DNA of 64,000 nt from Podospora pseudoanserina (lineage: Eukaryota; Ascomycota; Sordariomycetes; Sordariales; Podosporaceae): NCBI RefSeq assembly GCF_035222485.1, contig NC_085920.1, positions 3,162,001-3,226,000 of the forward strand, given 5' to 3'. Position numbers and translations under genes: made by a program. Under the pieces are notes generated by a model. The model saw only the letters and a program-made list of their open reading frames with translations, was not told the origin of the DNA and ran no database searches. Shown in pieces: positions 1-12,340 of the stretch (its first letter is position 1; each line of letters starts with the position of its first letter).

Positions 1-1101
1 CGGCTTCGGTTCGCGTGTAGAATGTTCCCGTGGTTGGAGCAACCAAGGAGAACATGGCGAGTGTCCTTGTTCCTGAAATAGCTGTACGTCGCCCGCTCGA
101 CGGCTCTGTCCGGCACGAACTCCTGCTGCAACACAAACTTAATATCGACTGGCCGTCTGTGGTCCCACTGAGTCCTTCAACGAGAAGAAGGAAGAGAAGC
201 AAAAGGCCAGGAGAAAAGTTGCGGCTGCGGTTGTCGACGGCTTCGTACGGACGGAGGGCGTGTATCCTATCTCAAAAATTAGTCCATGGGCGGTTCTCGT
301 TAATTGTTTGTGCATCCGCGCGGCTGTCGGGTCCGTGAGTCGAAGAGGAAGGAGGCATTGTCAAACTCGGCGTGGGGTGGTGCTGTCTTGCTTGTCTGCC
401 ATGTGGTTTGACATCCATAGTCTGGGGAAAAACAACCGGGGAATATCTAAGCCACTGGCCCACGCTGGTGGGCTGTAAGTGTGTCTAACGGACATGAGGT
501 CAGAAGTTGAAAACAATCTTTCTAGAACCGATGGAAGCCACCTGAAGAAGCCAAGTGTACCTGCCTCGCCTTAGGGGGCAATCTCGCCTTCATCTCCTGC
601 CGCGGTACAAAAAGGAAGGCGACAGGAAGAAAGGGTTCGGTCAGCGTTCGCAGCAGAGAGGCAACACAAGCCGCAATGTACAGTCATCTGCCGACCTGCC
701 GTTAGGGTTCTCGTCCAAGCATTTCGCTTCAGCATCCTCACATTTTCCTCCTAATTGCTTTCTGCGCGGATAGATGAGCCGATGAAGCCTTCAACCAGGT
801 GTTTGGAGCTTCTAAAAATAATCCCCAAGGAAAAAGAAAAACAAAGCAGAAAACAATTTAATCAATTCCGATTTCTTGCGGGGGGGGGCCGAAGGGGCAA
901 GGGAAAGAAAGGCTCTGGAAGAAACAAGATCGCCCAGAGATAGCGGTTGAATTGGCCAACGTCGTCGCTCAATTTGGCTTAATTGACTCCGGCAGTATGC
1001 CAAGGACGCATTGGCAATATCTAAGTCGGTACAACGAGCAAACAAAACGCGTGACGGTGACGTGTGGGGTTGTGCTTGCCATTTTATGTGTGCGAGGGTG
1101 C

Positions 1102-1126
1102 GTGTGTGTATGTGTGTGTGTGTGTG
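1102..1126. repeat. (TG)n microsatellite
   Basis: A nearly uninterrupted TG dinucleotide run with one TA interruption, about 320 bp upstream of the secreted-protein start codon. It is a simple repeat and likely to vary in length. Confidence 0.9.
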
Positions 1127-1274
1127 GGTAGTAGGAGGCAAGATCATCACGAGAGGGCAGCAGGACATGAGATAATGGCAAGGATGAGGGGTGTTGAGTG
1201 TGGTGGTGGAAGAGACGAAATTTCTGGTGATGATGTGATCAGTGAGGTGAAGACGACAGCGATACACAGACAAG

Positions 1275-1281
1275 TATATAA
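1275..1281 (+). promoter_or_regulatory. TATA box of the small secreted protein gene
   Basis: A TATATAA element lies about 165 bp upstream of the ATG at 1444 and is followed by a pyrimidine-rich leader. Spacing and orientation fit a core promoter for the plus-strand gene. It is a motif match only. Confidence 0.45.
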
Positions 1282-1443
1282 GACGACGCCACCGCTGGCA
1301 TTGAACCGATATTATCACCATCACCATCACCAGCTCCAATAGCTTCATCAGACTTGAGTATTAGCTCCCTCCTCAGTTCTTCAAGCCACATCTTTCTCAG
1401 CACAGGGCCTCACCACCGGAGCCTCACCTAAACATCACCAAAA

Positions 1444-2147
1444 ATGAAGTTCCAGGCCATCCTCATCGCCACCCTCTCGGCCACCGGCCTCGCCTCCCCC
1501 GTCCCCGAGCCTCAAGCCAAGCCCAAGTTCGTCCAGGCTTACACCCTCCGTCTCTCCTCGTAAGTTTCTTCACTTGATGAGCCTCCTACCCACCCCTTAA
1601 CACAATTAACTTCCGACAACGACCCATATCCCTCTCTTTCACGCTCCCCCATCACCCCCAGTATGCCACCCCCTTAGCTAACCCCCCCAGGCGCACCCCC
1701 TCTCTAGACGGAAAACCCCTAACCCTCTCCAACACAACCCTCGGCATCTTCCCCTCCTCCCCCTCCACCCCCCTCTTCTACCCCATCCGCAACCCCCAAA
1801 CCAACCTCCTCGAGCTGCACTCCCCCCAAACCTCCTCCGCCCTCGCCCTAGTAGGCACCCACGGCCTCCTCTCCCTCTCCGCCCTCCCGAACCCGGCCTC
1901 CGTCACCGTCCCCACCGGCACGACCCTCGACTGGCAAAACTTTGACCTCTCCGACGACGCCTCCGCCGGCTCCCTCACCTACGCAGGCAACACCAAGGAC
2001 GGCTCCTGGGTCGCCTTCCCCGTCGGAAAGGGTCAGGCGGGCGAGTGGGCCGTCAAGTGGAAGGACGTCACCGCCACCACGACCCAGAACTACATCCCCG
2101 TCAAGGTTGTCTACGAGGTTGTCGAGGGGTTCCACATTACTGCTTAG
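1444..2147 (+). CDS. Small secreted protein, function unknown
   Basis: Two exons, 1444-1559 and 1691-2147, encode 190 residues. The first exon carries a classical signal peptide: a basic start (MKF), a hydrophobic core of about 12 residues and a small-residue cleavage region near SPVPEPQA. The donor is GTAAGT and the acceptor CCCAG, and the frame is kept across the 131-bp intron. The mature part is rich in Ser, Thr, Pro and Leu with no recognisable catalytic motif, and I see no cysteines that could form disulphides. A TATA box lies upstream. It is probably a cell-wall or extracellular protein of the kind common in filamentous ascomycetes, but I do not recognise the family. Gene existence is well supported; function is open. 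Confidence 0.75.
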
Positions 2148-2704
2148 ATGTATATATCAGAGTTTAAAAAAAAAACCAAAGGGGGGAGGGGGGGCCGGTT
2201 AGTTTGCCAAGAGGATGATGAATGAAAGTTGGTGTTGTTTTGTTTATTTAGGGACCCAGCTGGGAAGGGGGAAAAAAGGAGGGGGGAAAAAGCTGTTTTG
2301 ATATTGATGTTTTCTTACTACTTCTTTCCTTTCCATAACTTGAATCAAAAGATTGATCATCTTGGAGGAAAAAACCCATCGTTTCCGTATTTCATGACTG
2401 CATTACCCCTGAAACAAAAACAAAAAACAAAACGAAAACCTATCAAAGAGTTGAACAAGAAAGCATTTCCATTGCTGTTACTCTGACAAAGTGAAACTCC
2501 AACCATGCAGGAGACAAAGGTACAAGTTTACATATGTCTAGTTAGAAAAAAAGCATGTCCCCGACTAAACCCTTTCTGCGGACTAGACAAAAAAGAACCA
2601 CGCACCACCCACCCAGGTCGTTCTTTTATTTTTCATATCCCAAACTCCCGTTTCTACATCACCACCTCTTCCCGCTCTCCCGTTACCCCCAAACCACATT
2701 AAAT
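2148..2704. other. Convergent 3' region
   Basis: Intergenic space between the ends of the secreted-protein gene and SDH2, which converge here. It contains A- and G-homopolymer runs (for example near 2165-2195 and 2405-2440). I see nothing beyond probable 3' UTRs. Confidence 0.5.
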
Positions 2705-3752
2705 TTAAAAAGCCATCTGCTTCTTGATGGACTGGATGGCCTGGCCGGGGTTGAGACCCTTGGGGCATGTCCTTGTGCAGTTGAGAATGGTGTGGCAGCG
2801 GTACAAGCTCATCGAGTTGTTAAGGGCATCCTGGCGCTGGAGCGTCTTCTCGTCACGTGAATCGACAAGCCATCTGTAGGACTGGAGAAGGATGGCGGGG
2901 CCGAGGTACTCCTCCGAGTTCCACCAGTATGAAGGGCACGAGGTCGAGCAGCACGCGCAGAGAATGCACTCGTAAAGACCGTCGAGCTTCTTGCGGTCCG
3001 CCTTGGTCTGTCTGTACTCCCTTCCCTGTTTATCGTGTCAGTCGTCGTCTGCCGGAACACTCGGGGACATCTCATATATCGCGGGCAGCCTTACATCTGG
3101 GGCAGGGGTATCTCTTTGCAGGTAGGGCTTAATGGACTTGTACTGCTTGTAGAACTGGGTGAGATCGGGAACGAGATCCTTGACGACGTAGGTGTGCGGC
3201 AGAGGGTAGATCTTCATGTCGGCCTTGTCCTCGTTGGGGATGCGGCCTGTCGCGTATATATCAGCATCCACATGCGCTTTCTCAAAATCCTTGCTTGCTC
3301 CTCAGCCCCTCCTCCTCCTCCTCCCACCCACCCCCACCATATCTCAACTTCAAGGACTTGGACATACACAAGCAAGCCAGGGTGTTGGTGCCGTTGATGT
3401 TCATGGCGCAAGAACCGCAGATACCCTCTCTGCAGCTGCGGCGAAAGGTGAGGGTAGGGTCGATCTCGTTCTTGATGCGGATGAGGGCGTCGAGAACCAT
3501 GGGGCCGGTCTTGTTGAGATCGAGGGTGTAGGACTGCATCTTGGGCTTCTCGGAGGGCTGGTCGGGGTTCCAGCGGTAGATCTGGAAGGTCTTGAGGTTG
3601 GCCTGCTCGGAAGCCGTGTTGTTCTGCTGGGCGGCGTCGGCGAGCTGGGCCATGCCGCGGAAGGCAGACGGGGCGGCGGCGGCCATGCGAAGCGAAGGCC
3701 TCGCGGCGGCGGCGCCCAAGAGAGCAGAAGCGGTAGAGCGGAGAGCGGCCAT
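2705..3752 (-). CDS. SDH2: Succinate dehydrogenase iron-sulfur subunit, mitochondrial
   Basis: Three exons (3752-3368, 3246-3095, 3025-2705) give 285 residues. The protein passes electrons from the flavoprotein subunit to ubiquinone in complex II of the inner mitochondrial membrane. An Arg/Ala-rich N-terminus to about residue 40 looks like a mitochondrial presequence. The plant-type 2Fe-2S ligands are C107, C112, C115 and C127 (CREGICGSC then LACLC). The ferredoxin-like clusters use C199, C202, C205 and C209 and then C256, C262 and C266 ([14 protein letters not shown]). His257 is the residue whose replacement gives SDHI-fungicide resistance in other fungi; here it has the usual form. Both introns have GTATGT or GTAAGG donors. 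The ATG at 3752 is chosen because the open frame upstream of it has no ATG. Confidence 0.97.
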
Positions 3753-4390
3753 TGTCGTCGACGTCGGCTTCGGGGTGGCTGTGGTGGTGGTGCTAGGACC
3801 GGGTATCAAGTATCAAGGGGACAGAAATAAGGAAAAAAGGCCTCGGAAAAGGCAACAGCAACGGCTGTGGTTGAAGTTGGTGGTGGCACTGAATTGGTAG
3901 TAGAGGGTCATCAATCTTCACATTCGGTTTCCCGGAACACCTCGGCAAATTCTGACCAATAGTTGCCACCGAATTTCAATTGAAGCAACCGCGTCCACTG
4001 CCGTCCACGCCCGAGGACTCGCCCAAAGGAGCATAGTTGCTTATGTAACGCCCGTTTTGCATCTGTTTGAACTCTTTAAACTTTTGGGCGGCTCCAATTG
4101 CCACGGCCGAAAACGTCACTGCTTTCCGCGATCTGTCCAGCCCACGTCCCGATCTGGATGACTGGACAATGACGGCTCGAACAGCACATTCAGATCAAAA
4201 TTTCCGACTGTTGAGTTGCGCCACTTGCATAAGAGCTGTATGGCCCCTGCGTGAGTCCATATGGCAGTTGTATGAGAAGTCATGAAGATATCGTGAGATA
4301 GTCCCACCCATTAGGACCACATACCTAAACTCATATGCAATGAGATGATATACACCCAACAAAGACAAAAAGACAAAAACATACCCTGCA
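3753..4390. other. SDH2 promoter and SFR1 3' region
   Basis: Intergenic between two minus-strand genes. It should hold the SDH2 5' leader and promoter (right of 3752) and the SFR1 3' UTR (left of 4391). I found no gene or striking repeat. Confidence 0.5.
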
Positions 4391-5278
4391 TCAGTCCTTC
4401 CACTTCTCCTCTCCAGGATCCCACCCCAAAACTTCCGGCTCAATATTCAAACTTTTCAACATCATGAGCATCGTGAAGCCCTCCGTATCATCCCCCTCCT
4501 CCCCTTTTTGATCATCCTCTTCACAATCCTCCCCCTCAAGCTCACCCCTGTAACCCTCCCTCTCCTCCTCCTCCTCCCCTCCCACCCCCTTTTTATCCTC
4601 CCCATCCCAATCCCCAAACCTCCTCTTCCTACTCTCCCTCCAAGCCCCCCCGCCCCCCATCCCATCCACCCTCCCCTTGACAACCTCAAACAACTCCTCC
4701 GCCGCCAACCTACTCGCCCCCTTCCACTTCCCAACCAACTCGCTCAGCTCAGCATCAACCTCCTCCCCAGGCCTCTTCCTCCGAGACGCCTCCTCAATTC
4801 TCTTAGCCTGCCTCACCTGCTCAAGCTCCTTCTCCACCTTCTTCATCTGTGCATCCAACTCCCTATGAGAGCGCTGGATTCGTTGCAATAATTCATCTCC
4901 CTCATTAGTAGACCTAGCAGTGTCCTGCTGCCGCTGCTTAAACGGCAAAGGCGTCGACACGGACTTGAAGCTTTTCTGGAGAAGTAAAGGTCTCCGGGCG
5001 GCAGCGCTGTTCGTCCCCAGCCTAAGCGGTGACGGATTGCCTGGTCGCGAGGGGGTTGCTGGGATTGATGATGATGTTGGTGGGCGAGACAAGCTGTCGA
5101 TAGAGTGGCGAGACAGACTTGGCGATGCTTGTGTCGGGGTCGCATTGCTGGTGGTTGTGGATGGACTCTGCCGGTTGATCATTGGTGATCTGAACGGCTT
5201 CTTAAGAGTCGCATTCGCGGCGTCCACGCGCCGGCGTTTGGCCGAGGGGATGTTGGGGGTGTTTTGTGATGAGGCCAT
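4391..5278 (-). CDS. SFR1: Swi5-dependent recombination mediator Sfr1/Mei5-like protein
   Basis: A single exon encodes 295 residues. The C-terminal end, with the signature FTMLMMLKSLNIEPEVLGWD, matches the conserved tail of the Sfr1/Mei5/Dds20 family. That family binds Swi5 and stimulates Rad51 (and Dmc1) strand exchange in homologous recombination. The N-terminal 110 residues are disordered, rich in Ser, Thr and Pro, with a basic AKRRRVD stretch that may be a nuclear signal. A coiled coil covers roughly residues 125-170 (Glu/Lys/Arg-rich), followed by a very acidic linker at about 225-265. Family assignment rests on the C-terminal motif and architecture, which fit fungal Sfr1 well. The 3' half of the coding strand is strikingly G-rich. 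Confidence 0.85.
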   Translation of the reverse strand: MASSQNTPNIPSAKRRRVDAANATLKKPFRSPMINRQSPSTTTSNATPTQASPSLSRHSIDSLSRPPTSSSIPATPSRPGNPSPLRLGTNSAAARRPLLLQKSFKSVSTPLPFKQRQQDTARSTNEGDELLQRIQRSHRELDAQMKKVEKELEQVRQAKRIEEASRRKRPGEEVDAELSELVGKWKGASRLAAEELFEVVKGRVDGMGGGGAWRESRKRRFGDWDGEDKKGVGGEEEEEREGYRGELEGEDCEEDDQKGEEGDDTEGFTMLMMLKSLNIEPEVLGWDPGEEKWKD

Positions 5279-6455
5279 TGTAAGTTGATAAAAGAGTCGT
5301 TATTGGTCGTGATGCATTGTTCACTGTCGAGATGAGGCCGATCTTGACGGGTTGTTCGAAGTGTTGAGTTGTGTGATGTAAGCAGAAAGGTGTAAACTAC
5401 TGGAGAGTTTGAACTTGGTAGGTGCTCAAGCACCGGGAAGGAGGCTTGATGACTGCCTCTCAGCCACGAAAATTGCCAGTTGTAGGAAAGCTAAATGAAA
5501 TGGTCAGCATCGAGCTGGGATTGAGAAATGTCAACCCAAGAAGTGAGGATGGAATGGCTGGGACTTTGAAGCACACACCATCAAGACCACAAGTAACCCT
5601 AACCCTATCCAACCCTCGCCATCACCCCTCGACGACTTGCTCTCTTCGTCTGATCTTCAAGCTCCCAGGGACAAGCAGCAATATCTCATACTTCTTTGTC
5701 ATGTTAAGATTCCAAGAAGCGTGATCATAGTTGAGATTCAATGCTGTCAGAACAAGTACCTGAGATTATTATATCTGCCCCCCATTCACCACCCATCGAC
5801 GACGACAACAACTCATCTCAACCAAGTTACCCCCAAATAATCATTGCAGGCTCTCTTGATATTTACATCCATCAAGAGGCACACAGTCCCAGCATAACAA
5901 AACGACTTTGAAAAAGAAAACCAAACTTGGAGGGGTGAATAAGGTAAGAGAAAAGACAAAAAGTGAGCTCGAACGTGCGGCCTCCAGGTAGATACTTGAA
6001 TGCCCAGATGGTTTTGGGCACGACCCCCTTATCGCTGATCCATCTGGTCAACGGGTAGATTTTTAACGTCTCATTCGGTCACTTGGTGACGGAAGGTGCG
6101 GCCGAAACCTTTGTATAAATACCGTGGTGGAAGGAAGGAAGGAGTGGCCGGATGTGTGTAAGGAAGGAGCGGCTGGTTAGTGTACAAGGAAAGAGCGATT
6201 GAGTTATGGGGAATTTAAAGAAGTAACATGAGTAGGAACTCCAAGTGAGATGTGTGACTGAGGAAGAGCAACTTCAGTGGGATTGAGAATAGCCAGACAA
6301 TACAGGGTGAGAGCGTTTCGGTTATCGTGACGAAACACCCACATGTAGCCAGCCTCATTGCATATATTCTAGAAGCTAACTATCCTGACAAACCTCATTA
6401 CTGTGACCATTTCCCGAGTGTGCTAATTACATTACCTCTCCAAAGTGGTCACCAC
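5279..6455. other. Intergenic region between SFR1 and the chromate transporter
   Basis: About 1.2 kb without a supportable gene. It should contain the SFR1 promoter and the 3' UTR of the transporter. A double telomere-like motif (two CCCTAA units) occurs near 5595-5610, and imperfect GGAAGGA-type purine repeats near 6130-6200. A short hairpin-forming TGCCC...GGGCA pair at about 5999-6020 is not accompanied by tRNA-like boxes. Confidence 0.5.
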
Positions 6456-8157
6456 TCAATACCCCTGAGCCTCAACAACCCCATACCTCACCAACCCCAA
6501 CACAGCCCCAAAGATACACGCTACCGGCGGCTCAACCCCAAACCAAGCACCACCCACGTAGCTTCCCGCCGTAACAACCACCCACCAAGGATCATCCGCC
6601 AAACTCTTCCCCTGACTGAACCCCTCATCAATCCACCCAATCTGCCACAGTCTATACACGGCCGTGTAAATCAGCCCAACAGCAGCAGCATTCACACCCC
6701 TCAACGAGCTCTTCACCCACCTCCACCCCCTAATCGCACTCCAAAGACCCATGGTCCCATGAACAGTCCACAACCCAGGCAAGAAGATCGCCAAGAAACC
6801 CAAAAACCCTCCCAGCACCCCAGAATACCCCCCATTAATCGCCGTGAGGGTACCCAAGTAAACAGCAAAGTTGAAATTCGGCCCCGGAAACCCCTGGATA
6901 AGCGCCAGCCCAATCAAGAAGTCTCTAGGGGAAACCCAATTCTCCGCAACGATATACTCCCTCAACAGCGGGATAACCACCGGCCCGCCCCCAAAAATAA
7001 TCGTACCCGCCAGGTAGAGGTTGCTAAACAGCCTATACAGCAACGGGTTTGCCGGGATGAGGCCACGAGTGAGCATAACCGCGACAAACGACGCCAGAAA
7101 AGCCACAATCAGCGCCAGCCCTGACTTCCAGGACATGACGCTGATCTGGTGGCTCCTCGGCACAACCCTCTCCTCTGCCTCTTCCTCCTCCCGTCTGAGC
7201 TGCTGTTGCGACTGCCCGTCCGCATTGTCACCCCCAGTTGAAACCCTCTCCCTGGTCCCCTTCCCATCCTCCTCCCTCACAACCTCCCTCTCGGCCCCCG
7301 AACCCCCCGGCACTCGTTGCTCCCTCAATTCCACCTCCCTCTCCTCATCTCTGACCTTCCCCTTCTTCACCTTGCTCACAACCCACAAAACCGGCCCATG
7401 CAACCACCTAAAATCCCACACCACAGCCACCACCCCCGCCGCCAGCATCAAAACGGGAAAGTACCATAGAGCATTGTACAACAACCCGGCCGCCGCGCCC
7501 AAATAAACCAACAACCTCGTCAGCTTGTCCGTAATAGCCTTTTGCGCCAATTGCACAGCCGCCAGAGCAATAATCCCAACAGTAGCCGCGTTGAGGCCAG
7601 ATAGCAACGCATAAACCGCACGGGGAAGTGTTTCTCCAACGTTGGAGATACCAATCGCAAGACCAAACATCCCCAACGCACCGGGGAGCGACCAGAGGAA
7701 GAAGGAGAGGACGGCTGGGGGGAAGCCGAGGCGGAGGAGGTTGATGCAGTAGTGCATTTTTGTCGAGCCGGGGCCGGAGAAGGCTTGGCAGATGGAGAAG
7801 AGTTCTTGGTACTATTCACAAACCAAAACATTAACAATGACTATCTTAAGGGAAAAGGGGGCGGAATGGGACGTACGACTGTCTCGTCGATCCAGGAGAG
7901 TTTGGAGACGTATTTATCGTGGAACTATTGTCGTTGTTAGTTTATATCTATGATATGGAAATGAGGGGAGGCTTGTAAGGGGTGAAAAGAGGGAAACATA
8001 CAATCTTGAAATGCACCGGCGGGCCACCAAAAGAGGTGAACCCCATGTACCAGTTCTCCTTGAAAGAAGTCCACATCCGAGGGCCGATCTCGTCGAGGTT
8101 GACAAAGTCCTTGAGACGCCATGTTGTTGGGTCCCAGCGGTGGGATTTGAGGCCCAT
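6456..8157 (-). CDS. Chromate ion transporter (CHR family)
   Basis: Three exons (8157-8002, 7924-7877, 7811-6456) encode 519 residues. The protein has two homologous halves. Each opens with the CHR-type motif around a FGGP-like stretch: TSFGGPPVHF in exon 1, and FGGGPVVIPLLREYIV in the second half. Each continues into several hydrophobic helices. A charged, Glu/Arg-rich loop of about 80 residues separates the halves. CHR proteins move chromate, and probably sulfate, across membranes and are linked to chromate resistance in bacteria and fungi. Introns of 77 and 65 bp have GTATGT and GTACGT donors and ATAG acceptors. Substrate and direction are inferred from the family only. Confidence 0.9.
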
Positions 8158-8332
8158 TTTGGGTGGTTGTTGCTGTGTCGGTGTGGTGGTGATGGTGTTG
8201 AATGCGTGTAAGTCAGCGTGTGTAAGTGCCTTCCCGAATGATCAACCCCTCCAAAACACCAACACTTTCCCTGTCAAAGAGTGTGAGAAGGTCTGGTGAA
8301 AATTAATGTTGATACCCGAGCTGCTCACTCAA

Positions 8333-8340
8333 ATATATAC
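8333..8340 (-). promoter_or_regulatory. TATA box of the chromate transporter gene
   Basis: On the minus strand this reads GTATATAT, about 175 bp upstream of the ATG at 8157, next to a G-run. Position and orientation fit a core promoter element. Motif evidence only. Confidence 0.35.
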
Positions 8341-8745
8341 CCCCCCGTCTTCAACTCCCTTGTTGATCGCCGACCATCAAAGCGAACAAACACAGCAGGC
8401 TACCCCCCCACCCCCCCATCCCCATGTCCCAGATTCCCCTTCCCGTGCGCCAAGCATCGGCATCAAACTCCCATCCCATTGGCGCGACACCCATGACGCC
8501 AGAGCACGTGTACACTTCCCCAATCCCATTGGCCAATTCTCAACACCACAACTTGTCATACACTTTCGGCGAGATGGTTTAGGAAAGGCTCAAAACCAAA
8601 TCAAAACGTCGGTATTGATACAAGGCTGATGATGATATCTTTCTCTGTCTCTCTCTGTGTGGATGTGTCTCTCTGCTGTGAACCACAAAAAGTCCCCAAA
8701 AACACTCAAAAAACCCCAAAGGAATATGTACCAGTAGAAGCGAAC

Positions 8746-8763
8746 GACACACACACACACACA
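8746..8763. repeat. (CA)n microsatellite
   Basis: A short CA dinucleotide run in the intergenic region between the transporter and the transcription factor. Confidence 0.8.
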
Positions 8764-9335
8764 ACCACAACGACAACAACCCATAACGTACACACATTTC
8801 CTTCCGTCCATCTACCCAAACCAACGTGCCATACCAGCTAGCACTGTTTTCCATCCATCCATCCAAAAAAGACACGCTGATTTCCTCCCAGTTGAATAAT
8901 TCGCAACACAGACGCTTCCCATCAAACCCCCCAACCAACCCCCTGATCCAATCCAACCAACCTTCATAATATACAACATTGTTTCGCTTCTTCCCTTGCA
9001 TCATACATCCGATCGCTTTGCTTGTTCTTCAACTCCGAGATCTGTGCCATCCCTCCGATGTTGAATGTTTGTGTTCTTCCTGCCTCCCTTTCAACACAAA
9101 AAAAAAAAAAACCAAAAGAACAAACGCCAACCATTGTTCATCTCTCTCAAAACATGCTCCTTATCCCAAAACAAACCCTTTAAACCCCAAGGTCCCAACC
9201 AAAACCAAACCAACCCTAGATGCTGATTTTTAAGCCGGCTTTTTGTAACCCGAAAACAGAAGCTCCGCAAAGCATTCTCCAAACAAACAAATGAAAAGGT
9301 TAATGTGTTCACTTTCACTAGGCATCGTGAACCTC

Positions 9336-12300
9336 TCAGTGGTGTCGCTTGCTAACAGGCATATGCCCATCATAATCCCACCCTCGCTTCAGCCCACCCC
9401 CAGCCTCGTACACGCTCGCCACCGACTCTTGCCACATGGCCGGTGTGACAAAGTTCTGCACCGGAGCCGCGGCGGCCGAATACTGCGCTGCTGCCGCCGG
9501 CATGGGCTGCTGCTGCTGTGCAGCTGTCCTAAGCTGCGCCTGCACCGCGTGCATGTCGTGTATGCTCGCCGTGTCCGAGGCGCCGGATGAAGCGCTCATC
9601 GCACCACCACCACCACCACCCTGTCCCCCTGTTGGTGACGACTGGACTGGAGGGGTGCCGAACGAGGTGTTCCATTGGCTATGAAACAGTCAGTACAACT
9701 ACCACTGGTGGTTCCCTCAGTTGTGTCACTTACTCAAAAATCCGCGACGGGTTCCACGCAGGCGGCGCCTCTGCCAAAGCCAACGACGACTGCGGCACGG
9801 CGGCCGGTGCCTGAGCGCCATGGCCGGAAGGCATCATTCCGAGCGACTGTACACCGGGAGAGGAGTCACTCTTGCTGTCCAGCGGGCCGACGGTGGAGAT
9901 GGGTGTGATGGGGAGGCTGTAACTAACTTGCGAGTGTGGCACCTGCGTGTCCAAGAGCCTGGGCTCGGGCGGGCTGGGGTGCGAGTTGGAATGCGGGCTA
10001 CCGTACGGGAAGCTTGGCTTCAGCACGAATGGCTTCCGGACGTCCGCAGAAAAGGCCTCCCGCACCGAGTCGATCTGCCTCTGCATGTCCGGCATGGGCC
10101 ACGAGCTCATGCACTTTTCCAGGATCCTCATGTGGCGCGTAAAGTACTCCCTGGCTTCCGAGTTCAGGTCTGGGTCTGGTGATGTCAAGGCAACCTGTAC
10201 GTAGCAGGCTTGTCAGCAAAAAGAAGTTCAAAGCATTTGGCATATGAAAGGGTCGACGTACGAGGTGTAGGACAATGCATGCGAGCACCGCGTAAATGGT
10301 AAAGTTGATGCCCCGCTGCATGCACAGCAGTCCGTTCAGTCCGTACGCGCCCATGACAGCCTCCTGGAGTCTGCACAGCATCTTGGCTGCGTTGTACGAC
10401 ACCAGCATGTGGTGTTTCCATTGGCCCCCTGGCGTGGAAGGGGACAAGAAGGCGAGCTGAGGCCTGTTGAACAGGATAATCGACAAGTAGTAGTACGAAT
10501 GGACGTTGCCGACAAAAGCTGAAGGCAGCCACGGCGGTGAGCCGTTGGCTGGATAAGTTATCGACATGTCTGCCGGTATCTCAGCCAACCAAGCATCGAG
10601 AGCCGGGCTGATCTGGACGAAATCGGGATCGAGGCCCCATTCCTTGACCTCCTTGCTCTTCTTCAACCGCCCGTACACCACCACCATGCGGCTGACGTTG
10701 CGAACCACTCTGGCGAGGTAGGTGAAGTTGCGCGAAACGTGGTACTCGGATTCATCTTGGTTGGGTAGCAGCCTCGGCACGTTGAAGTCCACCGTGTCCT
10801 CCTCGACCTGAAAATCGGTTCGCCCTACTCTACTCGTCAGCTTTCTATGCGCAGCACAAACCACAGGTAGCACTCTGCCGTGTTGCCATACCCTGAGGAG
10901 AACCAATCATCATCTCCACCGTGAATAGTGTCTGCCAAATTCTCGTCTTCAGGGCACACTCAGATGGGCTCGACCCACAAGACCTGCCGTGTCGGTGGTC
11001 TCCGTAATGCTCATCCAATCCCAAGTCCTTGCCCAACTGGACACACTGCTCGATGCTCATCCATGAACGGTAATAGTAGCCTCGCTTCGGTGCCGATTCG
11101 CGGGCCTTCAGAAGAATCATGAGTGCCTGTAGCGTGCTGAGGCGAGGGATATCCATGAAAGAGTCGGCGTGGCGGGTGGCGAGCGCGAGCCACTGTTGCC
11201 CTTGGGCCGGTTCGTCTGCTAACCGGCCCGAGATGGCAAACATGGCTTCCAAAAGAAGGGGCGATATCGATTCCCTGTTGTCGTGCCACTGTTGATAGAA
11301 GTGGGCTTTATCCAAAACGGGCACATAAGGATGGGCATTCGTAAAGTACAGGTCCAGGTACTGAAGGACGGTGTCGTCGTCCGGCATAAGCTCTGGCGGA
11401 ATTCGAATTTTGGATCCTCCCAAACCAGCTGTGAGTGGTGGCAACAAACTCTTGTATTCGTCGCCCTCCTCCACGACGGGATCTTCTTCCCTCATCGATT
11501 GCATCTTGCTGTTTAGATAGGGCGCTGTCCCTGCCTCGTTAACCTTCAAGGACCCTAACAGGTCGGCCAAGTCTTGTTGTGCATATTCTGACTGGTAGGT
11601 GTCCGCCGGAGATGCTGGATGTGATGGTTGTTGCATCGGCGGTGTTGGAAATGCGGCCTGGGCGCCATACTGGTGATCCACAACATTGACAGCACTGACG
11701 GCGTGATGCACAGGTTGATATTGTAGATTGTGAGGGACTGTCTGAGAATCGGAATACTGGACCGCATGGTAAAGGGCTGATGTGTCCTGGTAGGATGTCT
11801 GCGGCGCATAGAGGTTAGGTTTTGGTGCATGTCCTAGGAGCTGTTGTTGATCTTGTAGTGGTAGTGGCTGTCGGAAGCCCTCATGCACATGCGAGGTCTC
11901 AAACTGGGATCGTGGTGGTTCGTAGACCTGAGGTTCAGACGACCCGTCGAAGCCGTTCGGACGAACACAGACAAGTTTCAGGCGTATGCATGCTGAGCAG
12001 GGCCAGGTGTTTGTGGTGGCAGCGTCACACTTGATCTTTCTCCTCCGGCATCCCTCGCAAGCTCTCATCACTGTATGCGCGAGTCAGTTTGATACATGGG
12101 GGGCACTAGCGGGGGATGAGCGCTGATCCCATACCCTTCAACCGCTTGTGACGGTTATGTTCGTCCACAAAGACATAGTCTAGCTCAACGGTCAGATAAC
12201 AGAGCCAAAAAAAGGGGAGGGAGGGGCGCACTCTTTTGCGTCTCTCGTGGTTGCTGCTGATAAGCCGGAGGCGCAAAGCTGAAGCTCCCCATCTGGGAGT

Positions 12301-12340
12301 TTTGAGGGAGCAGCCGGCGCACTGTAGGGTCGTTGGACAT
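9336..12340 (-). CDS. Zn(II)2Cys6 fungal-specific transcription factor
   Basis: Six exons (12340-12232, 12179-12135, 12070-10892, 10824-10262, 10194-9734, 9678-9336) give 899 residues. The binuclear zinc cluster lies at about residues 56-86 with spacing C-x2-C-x6-C-x9-C-x2-C-x6-C (RACEGCRRRKIKCD...). It follows a short conserved-looking lead (VDEHNRHKRLK) split over two introns. A Gln-rich linker follows, then a fungal_trans middle homology region from about residue 260 (YLDLYFTNAHPYVPVLDKAH). The tail is Gln/Ala-rich and ends in a Lys/Arg-His cluster. Introns are 52-67 bp with good consensus, and all phases agree. It should act as a nuclear DNA-binding regulator, but I cannot name its targets. 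More than 4 kb of gene-poor DNA upstream may hold complex regulatory sequence. Confidence 0.92.

Larger units (their letters stand above)
1..1443. other. Intergenic region and promoter of the small secreted protein gene
   Basis: I found no convincing gene in this stretch. Short open frames occur on both strands, but they lack coding-like composition, splice structure or recognisable protein sequence. The right-hand part holds a TG dinucleotide run, a TATA-like box and a CT-rich leader, so it is probably the promoter and 5' leader of the plus-strand gene beginning at 1444. The leftmost kilobase may belong to a neighbouring gene outside the window. Confidence 0.5.
8158..9335. other. Transporter promoter and 3' region of the transcription factor gene
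   Basis: No gene seen. The left part should be the promoter and leader of the chromate transporter; the right part the 3' UTR of the minus-strand transcription factor. It contains CT/CA-rich simple sequence (8640-8770) and an A-run at 9092-9104. Confidence 0.5.

Noticed and set aside
5950-6070. Possible tRNA on the minus strand (a GTTCGAGC box and a following T-run)
   Set aside because: The T-stem does not pair and no acceptor or anticodon stem could be built around it.
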